Assembly: GCA_019347915.1 (NCBI GenBank)
Contig: JAHWKL010000011.1
Span: 1 to 38,928, forward strand
Direction: 5' to 3'
Origin: Actinomycetota bacterium
GTDB lineage: Bacteria > Actinomycetota > Acidimicrobiia > Acidimicrobiales > CADCSY01
DNA: 38,928 bases
The notes beneath the pieces are model-generated. The model worked only from the letters and a program-made list of their open reading frames with translations. It was not told the origin of the DNA and ran no database searches. Made by a program: the position numbers and the translations under genes. Positions 8,137 through 16,185 of this stretch are shown here, in pieces. Every line of letters starts with the position of its first letter. Within the stretch, counting starts at the first letter, position 1.

Positions 8137-9075
8137 ATGCGCACCGATGAGAAGGCTCGATCCACCAGCGGATGGACATGGGTGCGCATCGTCGGCCTCA
8201 TGGCGGTGTTCGCCGCCCTGCTGGCGGGCTGCGGAGACAACGGGAGCGAGGTCGGCAGCGGCGACCGCTCGGCCGAGGACTGCCAGGCGCCCGACGACGG
8301 TGCCGGCGGCAAGCTGGCCGAGGCACGCGAGCAGGGCTTCCTCACCGTCGGCTTCGCCAACGAGGTGCCCTACGGCTACGAGGAGGGAGGCAGGCCCACC
8401 GGGCAGGCGCCCGAGGTCGCCCGCGAGGTGCTGTGCCGCCTGGGCGTACCGGAGCTGCGGGGCACCGTCGTCGACTTCGACGGGCTCATCGGAGGGCTCA
8501 ACGCCGGGCGCTACGACATGATCGCCGCCGGCATGTTCATCACCCCCGAGCGGGCGGCGCAGGTGTCGTTCACCGACCCCGACTACTGCGGCACCATTGC
8601 CTTCGCCGTGGCCGAGGGAAACCCTCTCGGCCTGACCGACTTCGAGTCCGTCACCGAGTCTGAGGCCCGCTTGGGCGTGATGAGCGGCGCCGTGGAAGAC
8701 GGGTACGCGGTGGACTCCGGTGTGCCCGATTCTCAGATCAGCCGGTACAACTCGACGCCGGACCTGTTCGACGCCCTGACGGCGGGGCGGATCGACGCCG
8801 TGGCCCTGACTGACGTGACCGTGAACGCGCAGGTGGAGAACCTGGACGGGTTCGAGGCCACTGACGGCTTCGTGCCGGTCATCGACGGGGAGGAGCAGCT
8901 GGGCTGCGGCGGCTACGCCTTCCGCCAAGAGGACCAAGAGCTGCGGGACCGCTTCAACGACGTGCTGGACGAGATGAAGCAGAACGACGAGATCCTGCCC
9001 ATCATCGAGCAGTTCGGCTTCAGCGAGACATCGGTCGAGAAGGCCAAGGAGACCACCGTCGAGGACCTTCTCTAG
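8137..9075 (+). CDS. ehuB: Ectoine/hydroxyectoine-type ABC transporter substrate-binding lipoprotein
   Basis: 312 residues. A lipoprotein signal runs to the lipobox LLAGC with Cys32, so the mature protein is membrane-anchored. The SBP_bac_3 domain follows: FLTVGFANEVPYGYEEGG, GQAPEVAREVLCRLGV, VDFDGLIGGLNAGRYDMIAAGMFITPERA. The ANExPYG and AAGMFITPERA patterns are those of EhuB rather than general glutamine binders. ATG at 8137 has AGGAG seven bases upstream. It heads the ehuBCDA operon and is expected to bind ectoine or hydroxyectoine for uptake as osmoprotectants or nutrients. A different polar amino-acid ligand cannot be excluded from sequence alone. Confidence 0.85.
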   Translation: MRTDEKARSTSGWTWVRIVGLMAVFAALLAGCGDNGSEVGSGDRSAEDCQAPDDGAGGKLAEAREQGFLTVGFANEVPYGYEEGGRPTGQAPEVAREVLCRLGVPELRGTVVDFDGLIGGLNAGRYDMIAAGMFITPERAAQVSFTDPDYCGTIAFAVAEGNPLGLTDFESVTESEARLGVMSGAVEDGYAVDSGVPDSQISRYNSTPDLFDALTAGRIDAVALTDVTVNAQVENLDGFEATDGFVPVIDGEEQLGCGGYAFRQEDQELRDRFNDVLDEMKQNDEILPIIEQFGFSETSVEKAKETTVEDLL

Positions 9076-9098
9076 GACAGAGGCTCCGGCGCACTGGC

Positions 9099-9779
9099 GT
9101 GCTCAGCACCGGCCAGCTCCAGCAGCTCTTCTCGGGAGCGTGGATCACCATCCAGGTCACCGCCTACTCGGCGGTCATCGGCACCCTGATCGCCCTGGTG
9201 GGCGGCGTGGCCAGCCTCTCGGGCTCGCGCCTGCTCCGCTGGTTCACGCGGGTCTACGTCGAGATCTTCCGGGGCGTGTCGGCCATCATCCTGCTGTTCT
9301 GGGTCTACTTCACCCTCCCCCAGCTGTTCGGCATCTTCCTCACCCCCCTGCAGGCCGGCATGCTGGCGCTCGGCACCAACATGGGCGCCTACGGCAGCGA
9401 GATCGCCCGAGGGGCCATCCAGGCCATCCCCAAGGGCCAGACCGAGGCCGCCATCGCCATCAACCTCTCGCCCTTCCACCGACTCCGCCACGTCGTGCTC
9501 CCCCAGGCAGTCGTGCTCATGCTGCCGCCGTTCGGCAACCTGCTGATCGAGGTGATGAAGGCCTCGGCGCTGGTCTCGCTCATCGACCTCAGCGACCTCA
9601 CCGAGCGGGCCCAGAACCTGCGCACCCTGCGGGCGGCCACCAGCCTGGAGATCTTCACCGCCGTGCTGGTGCTGTACTTCTTGATCTCTGCGTCCATCAC
9701 CCTCGGGGTCCGGGCGCTGGAGCGCCGCTTCGGCCGGGGCCTGGACGTTGGCGGCGGCCTGGGCGGAGCGGTGAAATGA
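9099..9779 (+). CDS. ehuC: Ectoine/hydroxyectoine ABC transporter permease EhuC
   Basis: 226 residues from GTG at 9099, a His/Glu/Gln/Arg-type (HEQRO) permease. Several hydrophobic helices are visible, including AWITIQVTAYSAVIGTLIALVGG and VSAIILLFWVYFTLPQLFGIF, plus the ATPase-coupling EAA loop QTEAAIAINLSPFHRLRHVVLPQA. It lies 23 bases after ehuB and overlaps ehuD by four bases (ATGA). The ribosome site is weak, so translation may depend on the operon. Inner-membrane channel subunit. Confidence 0.87.
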   Translation: MLSTGQLQQLFSGAWITIQVTAYSAVIGTLIALVGGVASLSGSRLLRWFTRVYVEIFRGVSAIILLFWVYFTLPQLFGIFLTPLQAGMLALGTNMGAYGSEIARGAIQAIPKGQTEAAIAINLSPFHRLRHVVLPQAVVLMLPPFGNLLIEVMKASALVSLIDLSDLTERAQNLRTLRAATSLEIFTAVLVLYFLISASITLGVRALERRFGRGLDVGGGLGGAVK

Positions 9780-10468
9780 CCGCCGGCGCGGTGGCCCAGG
9801 CCAGTCCCGCCACCTGGGACTGGGACATCGCCCAGAGGATGATGCCGGAGCTGCTGCGAGGGCTCTCGGTCACGCTGCAGGCCACGTTGGTGGGTATCAC
9901 GGTGGCCATGGTGCTCGGCCTGGTCCTGGCCATGGCCCGCCGCTCCTCGCTGCCGGTGGTGCGCTGGCCGGTCGTCGGCTTCATCGAGTTCGTGCGGAGC
10001 ACGCCGCTGCTGGTGCAGCTCTTCTTCCTGTTCTTCGTCCTGCCCGACCTCGGTGTGCGGCTGAGCGGTTTCACCGCCGGCGTGCTGGGCCTCGGGCTGC
10101 ACTACGCCACCTACACCTCCGAGGCTTACCGCTCGGGGATCGAGAACGTCGAGAAGGGCCAGTGGGAGGCGGCGGTGGCGTGCAACCTGTCCACCCGCAC
10201 CACCTGGGGGAGCGTGGTCCTGCCTCAGGCCATCCCCACGGTGATCCCGGCGCTGGGCAACTACCTCGTGGCCATGTTGAAGGACGCCCCGCTGCTGTCG
10301 ACCATCGCCGTGTTGGAGCTTTTGGCCGTGGCTCGGCAACTGAACTCCCAGCTGTTCCGGCCGCTGGAGGCGTTCAGCCTGGCCGCCCTGCTGTTCCTGG
10401 CCGTCAGCATCCCGGCCGCCATCCTCGTCCGCTACCTGGAGAAGCGCTATGGCTACTCGAGAGAATGA
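9776..10468 (+). CDS. ehuD: Ectoine/hydroxyectoine ABC transporter permease EhuD
   Basis: 230 residues from ATG at 9776, which overlaps the ehuC stop (ATGA) and has GGAG upstream. HEQRO-family permease: [46 protein letters not shown], and the EAA loop [46 protein letters not shown] is a typical late helix. The track's long ORF from 9140 is an out-of-frame extension across ehuC. Pairs with EhuC in the membrane. Confidence 0.87.
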   Translation: MTAGAVAQASPATWDWDIAQRMMPELLRGLSVTLQATLVGITVAMVLGLVLAMARRSSLPVVRWPVVGFIEFVRSTPLLVQLFFLFFVLPDLGVRLSGFTAGVLGLGLHYATYTSEAYRSGIENVEKGQWEAAVACNLSTRTTWGSVVLPQAIPTVIPALGNYLVAMLKDAPLLSTIAVLELLAVARQLNSQLFRPLEAFSLAALLFLAVSIPAAILVRYLEKRYGYSRE

Positions 10469-11285
10469 ACCCACGAGCGACGGCGAGTCAGCGGGGGGCC
10501 GGCCGTCCCCCGAACGGCCCATGGTCCGCTTCGACTCGGTCACCAAGGCCTTCGGCGACAACGTCGTGCTCGACGGCCTCGACTTCGAGGTGGCAGCCGG
10601 CGAGAAGCTGGTCATCATCGGGCCCAGCGGGTCGGGCAAGACCACCATCCTGCGGGTGCTCATGACCTTGGAGCGCCCCGACTCCGGCATGATCGAGGTC
10701 GGCGGTGAGCACCTCTACCACGAGGAGCGCGGCGGCAAGCTGGTCAAGGCCAGCGAGAAGCACGTTCGCCGGGTGCGGGGCAAGATCAGCATGGTCTTCC
10801 AGCACTTCTTCCTGTTCCCCCACAAGACCGTGCTGGAGAACATCACCCTGGGGCCGGTGAAGGCACTCGGCGTGCCCAAGGACGAGGCCCGGGAGCGGGC
10901 GTGCAAGCTGCTCGAGCTGGTCGGCATGGAAGGAAAGCACGACCAATACCCAGCCTCGCTGTCCGGCGGGCAGAAGCAGCGGGTCGCCATCGCCCGGGCG
11001 TTGGCCATGCAGCCCAAGGTGATGTTGTTCGACGAGGTCACCTCGGCCCTCGACCCGGAACTGGTGGGAGAGGTGCTGGGCGTGCTGCGGGACCTGGCAC
11101 TGAACACCGACATGACCATGCTCCTGGTGACCCACGAGATGGGGTTCGCCAAGGAGATCGGCGACCGCGTGGTCATGTTCGACAACGGCCGGGTGGTGGA
11201 GGAAGGGCCTCCCCGCCAGATGTTCTCGCAACCCCGCGAGGCCCGGACTCGATCGTTCCTCGACGCCGTGCTCGACCACGAGTAG
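10449..11285 (+). CDS. ehuA: Ectoine/hydroxyectoine ABC transporter ATP-binding protein EhuA
   Basis: 278 residues. Walker [10 protein letters not shown] at residues 58-66, Q-loop [11 protein letters not shown], signature LSGGQKQR, Walker [13 protein letters not shown] and H-loop THEMGFA are all intact, as in polar-amino-acid importer ATPases. The start overlaps ehuD by 20 bases and has GGAG a few bases upstream. Last gene of the operon. No ectoine catabolic genes (eutD/eutE, doeA/doeB) follow, so uptake may serve osmoprotection, or degradation may be encoded elsewhere. Confidence 0.88.
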   Translation: MATRENEPTSDGESAGGRPSPERPMVRFDSVTKAFGDNVVLDGLDFEVAAGEKLVIIGPSGSGKTTILRVLMTLERPDSGMIEVGGEHLYHEERGGKLVKASEKHVRRVRGKISMVFQHFFLFPHKTVLENITLGPVKALGVPKDEARERACKLLELVGMEGKHDQYPASLSGGQKQRVAIARALAMQPKVMLFDEVTSALDPELVGEVLGVLRDLALNTDMTMLLVTHEMGFAKEIGDRVVMFDNGRVVEEGPPRQMFSQPREARTRSFLDAVLDHE

Positions 11286-11376
11286 GGCCGGCGACGGTCG
11301 GTCGCGGTCGCGACGGATGGCGTCCCCATGCGGAGGGTACTTACCAGCGTGACGCATCCAGGAAGGAGCGAGCACC

Positions 11377-11760
11377 GTGCCCAAGGACGAGAAGAAAGAA
11401 GACCTGCCCGGTACCATCCAGCGGTCTCCCGCCAAGGCCCAGCGCACGTTCGAGAAGACCCTGGAGTCGGCGCACGAGGAGTACGACTCCGAGGAGCGGG
11501 CCCACCGCACCGCCTACTCGGCGCTCAAGCACAGCTTCGAGAAGGTCGGCGACCACTGGGAGCCCAAGGACCACAAGGGCCCGTCCGACGAGCGAGCCAA
11601 GCGGGGCCGCGGCGGTGGCGGCGAGTCCGCCGGTGGCGTCGACGTCGAGGGTCACACCAAGGACGAGCTCTACGAGCGGGCCAAGGAGCTCGACGTCAGC
11701 GGCCGTTCGTCGATGTCCAAGCAGGAGTTGGGGCAGGCGATCGCCCGCAAGCAGGACTGA
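11377..11760 (+). CDS. ChaB-like protein with C-terminal Rho_N/SAP-like helix pair
   Basis: 127 residues from GTG at 11377 with GGAAGGAG about ten bases upstream. Residues 8-65 match ChaB family proteins (LPGTIQRSPAKAQRTFEKTLESAHEEY... AYSALKHSFEKVGDHW). A Gly/Arg-rich linker (RGRGGGGESAGG) follows, and residues 93-126 (TKDELYERAKELDVSGRSSMSKQELGQAI) look like a Rho termination-factor N-terminal domain, a common fusion in actinobacteria. The biochemical role of ChaB proteins is poorly defined; the old link to cation transport comes from the E. coli chaA neighbourhood. Monocistronic by context. Confidence 0.85.
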   Translation: MPKDEKKEDLPGTIQRSPAKAQRTFEKTLESAHEEYDSEERAHRTAYSALKHSFEKVGDHWEPKDHKGPSDERAKRGRGGGGESAGGVDVEGHTKDELYERAKELDVSGRSSMSKQELGQAIARKQD

Positions 11761-11797
11761 TCACGACACCACCTCGGCGCCGACGTCGCAACAGCAC

Positions 11798-11828
11798 TTG
11801 CGCAACACCAGTTGCACAACGGTAGCAT
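11798..11828 (+). promoter_or_regulatory. Putative promoter with repeated TTGCNCAA palindromes
   Basis: A -35-like TTGCGC (11798-11803) and -10-like TAGCAT (11823-11828) are 19 bases apart. The -35 is part of the palindrome TTGCGCAA, and a near-copy TTGCACAA begins 14 bases downstream (11812-11819), between the two elements. This is an arrangement expected of a repressor site. The downstream gene encodes an HTH protein, so autoregulation is possible but unproven. Confidence 0.4.
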
Positions 11829-11869
11829 CCCATCCCTCGAAAGCGACCGAGCGGTGGGGGTGCCCGACA

Positions 11870-12271
11870 GTGGATGAGGCCGGTTCCGAGGAGCGTCGGG
11901 GCGAGGGCACCCCCACCACCGACGAGGTCATGGTGGCGCTCGACGCCCTCTTGGAGGTCCTGGACGAGAACATCGAGCTGGCGAAGCGGTGCAGACGCCG
12001 GGCGCGGCACCTCGGGCAGGAACGTCATCGCGGCCGTGCCTACCGCGACATCGTTCCCGCCGGAGACGAGCCGCTGATCGTGCAGATGATGCGGGACAAC
12101 CTTGCTCGTATGGGTGCGGCGGCCAGCCAGCTGCAGCACGCCGAGGCGGAGGCGCTCTACGCCGAAGGCATGACCATGGAAGAGATCGGCAAACTCTTCG
12201 GCGTGACCCATCAGCGAGTATCGGCCATGTTGAAGCGGGCACGAAACGGCACTGCGGGACAGGGCCGGTGA
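11870..12271 (+). CDS. Small helix-turn-helix protein (sigma-70 region 4-like)
   Basis: 133 residues if started at GTG 11870, preceded by a G-rich stretch; ATG at 11930 is an alternative. The N-terminal half is predicted helical (VMVALDALLEVLDENIELAKRCRRRARHL), then QLQHAEAEALYAEGMTMEEIGKLFGVTHQRVSAMLKRAR near the C-terminus is a clear sigma-region-4/LuxR-like HTH. No region 2 is present, so it is not a full sigma factor. Function unknown; DNA binding likely. It lies between the ChaB-like gene and the cyclic-nucleotide-binding protein, with a 70-base gap to the latter. Confidence 0.65.
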   Translation: MDEAGSEERRGEGTPTTDEVMVALDALLEVLDENIELAKRCRRRARHLGQERHRGRAYRDIVPAGDEPLIVQMMRDNLARMGAAASQLQHAEAEALYAEGMTMEEIGKLFGVTHQRVSAMLKRARNGTAGQGR

Positions 12272-12329
12272 GATCGGCCCGGAAGGGATCATGGCCCGGC
12301 TTCCGGTGGCCGAGGGTGGCTGACTTGCG

Positions 12330-12335
12330 TACGTT
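12330..12335 (+). promoter_or_regulatory. -10 element (TACGTT) of a probable leaderless promoter
   Basis: TACGTT ends six bases before the GTG at 12342, so it occupies exactly -12 to -7 if transcription starts on the GTG. No ribosome site lies between. Confidence 0.5.
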
Positions 12336-12341
12336 GGCATC

Positions 12342-13349
12342 GTGAGAGTCGAGTCGTCGATCACCTCCATCTCGTGGATTCCTTCCGAGGCGATCAAGGG
12401 GATGGTGAAGCTGCCCTTCGAAGTGGGGGCCGCTCACTACGACCAGGCGCCGCCGGACCACATCGAAGGGCCGGCCACCATCGAGGCGTTGCGGGCCGGC
12501 GACCGGTTCCGCTTCGCCAACCACCTTCGAGCGTGGGTCGACGTGGGCGACGACGGCCGCATCGTCGACCACGGGCAGGGCGGCGGCGGCGTGATGAGCA
12601 ACACCACGGTGAAGATGGGCAGATCGGTGACCGTGGCCGGGGTTCCGCTGCCGGACAGGATCCCCGACCCGGAGATCGGCGACGGCTGGGTCCGTTTCCG
12701 CCAGAGCGCCGGCGGTCGCACCGGCGTGCCCGCGCCCCGGCGGGTCAGCCACCCGCCGTTCGTGCAAGTGACAGCACCGCTGGCGTGGACGACCTTGGAG
12801 CTGACCCTCCACGCCGACGGCCGGACCGAGGGCCGCCTGGCCGGCGCCTCGCCGTTCCCCCGCCACTGGGTGTACGACGCCTCCGGAACGCTCGTCGAGA
12901 AGTCGGGCATGATCGACTTCGACCAGTGGTACCGCCACGCCTTCGGCAAACACTCCCCGTGGGGTGACGAGGATTCCCCCGCCCTCACCACCGAGGTGGA
13001 GACGGCGCTCGAGCGGGAGCTCTCCAGCCGCATCATGCGCGGCGGGCGCAAACCCCGGATCCGCACGGTGAAGCCGGGACACACACTGGTCGAACAGGGT
13101 GAGCAGGGCGAGGAGGTGTTCCTCCTGCTCGACGGCGTCCTCGCCGCCGAGGTGCGCGGCGAGAGCGTGGCCGAGCTGGGGCCGGGTGCGGTGGTGGGCG
13201 AGCGGGCGAGCCTCGAAGGCGGTCGGCGCACAGCAACCCTGCGAGCGCTCACCCCCTGCAAGGTGGCCGTCGCCCGGGACGTGGACCTCGAGCCGGAGGT
13301 GCTGGAGGAGCTCCGCCAAGGCCACCGGCGCGAGGACCAGGCTCGCTGA
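12342..13349 (+). CDS. Cyclic-nucleotide-binding domain protein
   Basis: 335 residues from GTG 12342. The C-terminal 100 or so residues form a CNB (cAMP/cGMP-binding) domain: RTVKPGHTLVEQGEQGEEVFLLLDGVL, then a phosphate-binding cassette GAVVGERASLEGGRRTATLRAL with the conserved Glu and Arg. The N-terminal 235 residues contain no domain I recognise; they hold aromatic-rich stretches such as SPFPRHWVYD and HSPWGDEDSP. A CNB without a DNA-binding or kinase domain suggests a ligand-gated regulator of the unknown N-terminal part. Four bases separate it from the MBL gene, so they are probably co-transcribed. A truncated copy lies at 16186-16864. Confidence 0.8.
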   Translation: MRVESSITSISWIPSEAIKGMVKLPFEVGAAHYDQAPPDHIEGPATIEALRAGDRFRFANHLRAWVDVGDDGRIVDHGQGGGGVMSNTTVKMGRSVTVAGVPLPDRIPDPEIGDGWVRFRQSAGGRTGVPAPRRVSHPPFVQVTAPLAWTTLELTLHADGRTEGRLAGASPFPRHWVYDASGTLVEKSGMIDFDQWYRHAFGKHSPWGDEDSPALTTEVETALERELSSRIMRGGRKPRIRTVKPGHTLVEQGEQGEEVFLLLDGVLAAEVRGESVAELGPGAVVGERASLEGGRRTATLRALTPCKVAVARDVDLEPEVLEELRQGHRREDQAR

Positions 13350-13353
13350 CCGC

Positions 13354-14241
13354 GTGCTGGTGACCTTCCACGGCGTCCGAGGCTCGACGCCATCGCCCGG
13401 TACCGGGTTCACCCGGATCGGCGGGCACACGTCCTGCGTGGCCATCACCGCCGACGGTGACCCCGTGCCCCGCCTGGTGCTCGACGCCGGCACCGGACTG
13501 CGCCGGCTGTCGGCGTCGCTGGGCGGCCGGCCCTTTCACGGGACGGTGATCCTCGGCCATCTCCACTGGGACCACACCCAGGGCTTGCCCTTCTTCACCG
13601 CTGGCGACGACCCACGCGCCGAGGTCGTGGTGCTCGGCCCGGCCCCGCCGGGCGAGACGCTCGAGACCGTCCTGGCCCGCATGATCTCCCCGCCGCTGTT
13701 CCCCATCAGCCCCACGGAGCTGCGGGGCGCATGGGACTTCCGCGCCATCGAACCGGGCCGACTCCATGTCGAGGGGTTCGAGGTGTTGGTACGGGAGATC
13801 CCCCACAAAGGGGGGCGAACGTTCGGCTTGCGGGTGAGCGACGGCGACGCCACCGTCGCCTACCTGTCCGATCACGCGCCGCAGTTCCTCGGGCCGGGCG
13901 AGGACGGCCTCGGTGAGTACCACCCCGCCGCACTGGAGCTCGCCCGGGACGCCGACCTGTTGATCCACGACGCCCAGTACACCGCCGAGGAGCTCGGCGC
14001 CCGGGGGGGATTCGGTCACGCCGCCGCCGAGTACGCCGTCGGGCTCGGCCAGCGGTCCGCCGCCCGGCGCCTGGCCCTGTTCCACCACGATCCGTCGCGC
14101 ACGGACGAGCAGGTGGAGGCCATCGCCGAGTCCCTGGCGGCGCCGGGGCTCGAGGTCGTGGTGGCGCGGGACGGCCTGACCCTGCAGCTCTCGGCGGCGG
14201 GTAGGACGAAGCCCGATGGTGGAGGGGCACATGGATGCTGA
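13354..14241 (+). CDS. MBL-fold metallo-hydrolase
   Basis: 295 residues from GTG 13354 (VLVTFHGVRGSTPSPG, the usual N-terminus of this subfamily). Metal-binding motif HLHWDH at residues 69-74, with a later DHAPQF and the metal-site Asp/His region LLIHDAQYTAEE and ALFHHDPSRTD. It belongs with PhnP/RNase Z-like beta-lactamase-fold hydrolases often annotated near CNB domains, where a phosphodiester or cyclic-nucleotide substrate is plausible but unproven. It starts four bases after the CNB gene and overlaps sthA by 11 bases. The track's extension from 13099 is an out-of-frame shadow. Confidence 0.85.
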   Translation: MLVTFHGVRGSTPSPGTGFTRIGGHTSCVAITADGDPVPRLVLDAGTGLRRLSASLGGRPFHGTVILGHLHWDHTQGLPFFTAGDDPRAEVVVLGPAPPGETLETVLARMISPPLFPISPTELRGAWDFRAIEPGRLHVEGFEVLVREIPHKGGRTFGLRVSDGDATVAYLSDHAPQFLGPGEDGLGEYHPAALELARDADLLIHDAQYTAEELGARGGFGHAAAEYAVGLGQRSAARRLALFHHDPSRTDEQVEAIAESLAAPGLEVVVARDGLTLQLSAAGRTKPDGGGAHGC

Positions 14242-15652
14242 GCATTACGACCTCGTCGTCATCGGGTCGGGCCCCGCCGGCGAGAAGGGAGCCGCTCAGG
14301 CCGCCTACCACGGCAGGCGAGTGGCCATCGTGGAGCGATCGCCGACCGTCGGTGGCACCGCGGTGGCCACCGGCGGCATTCCCAGCAAGGCTCTTCGTGA
14401 GACGGCGCTCTACGTCAGCGGTTCGCGGACGAAGGACGTGTACGGGGTCAGCCTGGCGCTGGACCGAGAGGCGACGTTCGAGCAGCTGAAGGTCCGGGCT
14501 GCGGCGATCAGCGCGGTGATGAGCGGTGTGGTGAGGGACAACATCGACCGGCACAGGATCAACCTCCTCCACGGCGATGCCCGGCTGGCGCCGGAGGGCC
14601 GAGTCCACGTCGTGTCCGACGGCGGCGAGCGTGTGCTGCACGCCGACGTCGTGCTGGTGGCCACCGGTTCCCGCCCCCTACGACCGCCGGCCATCCCCTT
14701 CGACGGTCACACCGTCCTGGACTCCGACGAGGTCCTGCGGCTGGACCGACCCTTCCGGAGCATCGTCATCGTCGGTGCTGGCCCCGTGGGTTGCGAGTAC
14801 GCCTCGACCTTCGCCGCCGTCGGCACCGAGGTGCACCTGGTGGAGCAGTCGAGGCGACTCCTGCCGGTGCTCGACGGTGAGATCTCGCGGCTTCTCGAGT
14901 CCTCCCTGCGTCGCTCGGGCGTCGACCTGGCTCTGGGGTCGGGCTTGTCGGGCCTGCAGAACGACGGGGACAGCCTCGTCGTCCAGGTCGACGGGGGGCG
15001 GGTCCTTCGTTCCGACCGCCTCCTGTTCGCCGCCGGACGGGTGGGCAACACCGAGGGCCTGGGCCTGGAGGCCGTCGGTGTGGAGACCGATGACCGCGGT
15101 CGGATCGTGGTGGACGAGAGCTTCCGGACCACCGCCGAGCACGTCTTCGCAGCCGGCGACGTGGTCGGGCCGCCGGCGCTGGCCTCGGTCTCGATGGAGC
15201 AGGCTCGGGTGGCCATGTGCCACGCCTTCGGGATCCCACTGCGGCAAGCCGTGGACCGTCTGCTGCCAGTCGCCGTGTACACCATCCCCGAGGCCGCCGG
15301 CGTGGGGCTGACCGAGGAGGCCGCCCAGGACGCCGGCCTCGACTACGAGGTGGGTCGTGGCTGGTTCGAGAAGAACCCTCGGGCGGTGATCGCCGGCGAC
15401 ACCGAGGGCCTGGTCAAGCTGGTGTGCGAGCGGAAGAACGGCCGGCTGCTCGGCGTCCACATCCTCGGCGACGACGCCGCCGAGCTGATCCACCAGGGCC
15501 AAGCGGTGATCCGTCATGGTGGAGGCATCGAGGAGTTCATCCACGCCACCTTCAACGTGCCCACCAGGAGCGACGCCTACAAGTACGCCGCCTACGACGC
15601 CCTCACCCACCTCGAGGTCCGAGCCGCCTTCGGCGACGTGGCGCAGTCCTGA
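14231..15652 (+). CDS. sthA: Si-specific NAD(P)+ transhydrogenase (soluble pyridine nucleotide transhydrogenase)
   Basis: 473 residues from ATG 14231, chosen over 14216 because GGAGG precedes it by about six bases. FAD-binding LVVIGSGPAGEKGAAQAAYHG, active-site region VGGTAVATGGIPSKALRE, NAD(P)-binding IVIVGAGPVGCEYA, FAD motif VFAAGDVVGPP and a C-terminal dimerisation domain (YTIPEAAGVGLTEE...). The region that carries the CxxxxC disulfide in dihydrolipoamide dehydrogenases has no cysteine here, which fits SthA-type enzymes that need no redox disulfide. Role: hydride transfer between NADPH and NAD+ in the cytoplasm. It ends the CNB-MBL-sthA run. A scrap resembling its 5' end recurs at 20911-20965. 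Confidence 0.85.
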   Translation: MDAEHYDLVVIGSGPAGEKGAAQAAYHGRRVAIVERSPTVGGTAVATGGIPSKALRETALYVSGSRTKDVYGVSLALDREATFEQLKVRAAAISAVMSGVVRDNIDRHRINLLHGDARLAPEGRVHVVSDGGERVLHADVVLVATGSRPLRPPAIPFDGHTVLDSDEVLRLDRPFRSIVIVGAGPVGCEYASTFAAVGTEVHLVEQSRRLLPVLDGEISRLLESSLRRSGVDLALGSGLSGLQNDGDSLVVQVDGGRVLRSDRLLFAAGRVGNTEGLGLEAVGVETDDRGRIVVDESFRTTAEHVFAAGDVVGPPALASVSMEQARVAMCHAFGIPLRQAVDRLLPVAVYTIPEAAGVGLTEEAAQDAGLDYEVGRGWFEKNPRAVIAGDTEGLVKLVCERKNGRLLGVHILGDDAAELIHQGQAVIRHGGGIEEFIHATFNVPTRSDAYKYAAYDALTHLEVRAAFGDVAQS

Positions 15653-15679
15653 GGCTGGCCTTCCTGAGGTTGGGCCAGG

Positions 15680-15943
15680 TCAGACCTCGGGCTCGCCGTC
15701 GTCCTCCTGGTCATCGTCGTCCACCTCGGCGAGCCGCCACTTGAGCTGGAACTCGACCTCTTCCTCGTCGTCCTCGCGCTCGTGCTCGACGCTGATGGCG
15801 GCGCCCTTGGGCACGCGGATGCGCTCGCCGGCGACCTGGATGCGGAACGGCCGGTCTGCCTCGAGAGCATCCGCCAACCGGCGGAGCTTGGCGGCGAACT
15901 GGGCGACCGTGTAGTTGCGTTCGACGTCACGTGAAGAAGCCAT
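15680..15943 (-). CDS. Amphi-Trp domain protein
   Basis: 87 residues: RNYTVAQFAAKLRRLADALE, FRIQVAGERIRVPKGA, then VEFQLKWRLAEV, the FxLKW core of the amphi-Trp domain, and an acidic tail (DDDDQEDDGEPEV). Typical length for this small family of unknown function found in actinobacteria and haloarchaea. Convergent with sthA across 27 bases. The start at 15943 has only a weak purine stretch upstream. Confidence 0.85.
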   Translation of the reverse strand: MASSRDVERNYTVAQFAAKLRRLADALEADRPFRIQVAGERIRVPKGAAISVEHEREDDEEEVEFQLKWRLAEVDDDDQEDDGEPEV

Positions 15944-15988
15944 GGCTCATCTTCGCAGCCCGAGCTCGGATGTCCACTCGCCGAAGCT

Positions 15989-16185
15989 CTAGCCCAGCTT
16001 GGGGGCGTGGCCAGGGCAGTACAGAGCCACGCCGGTGCGGATGATGTAGTCGTCCCCTCCCGGGAGGAGCGTGGCGAAGGGCACCTTCTTCACCAGTTGG
16101 GCGCCGGTCGCCTTGACCTGGTCCACGCTCTGACCCTCGTCGAACGCAGTGCAGATGTTGTTGCCCAGCTCGGAAGGCCTGAGCC
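15989..16185 (-). pseudogene. C-terminal remnant of a DUF732-type protein
   Basis: On the minus strand about 65 residues (ELGNNICTAFDEGQSVDQVK... DDYIIRTGVALYCPGHAPKLG) match the C-terminus of small secreted DUF732 proteins, which end with an Asn-x-x-Cys helix and an ALYCP motif. The reading frame continues upstream only into antisense of the CNB copy, so the signal peptide and N-terminus are gone. The breakpoint is at about 16185. I infer a recombination event brought the CNB fragment here and beheaded this gene. Confidence 0.7.

Noticed and set aside
11870-12271. Extracytoplasmic-function sigma factor
   Set aside because: Only a region-4-like HTH is present; no region 2, and the protein is only about 133 residues.
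11928-13493. 521-residue minus-strand ORF
   Set aside because: Antisense shadow of the HTH and CNB genes; no family resemblance.
16007-16185. N-terminal 60 residues of the 285-residue ORF containing the CNB copy
   Set aside because: They read antisense to a recognisable DUF732 C-terminus and have no match in the parent CNB protein, so the start is fortuitous.
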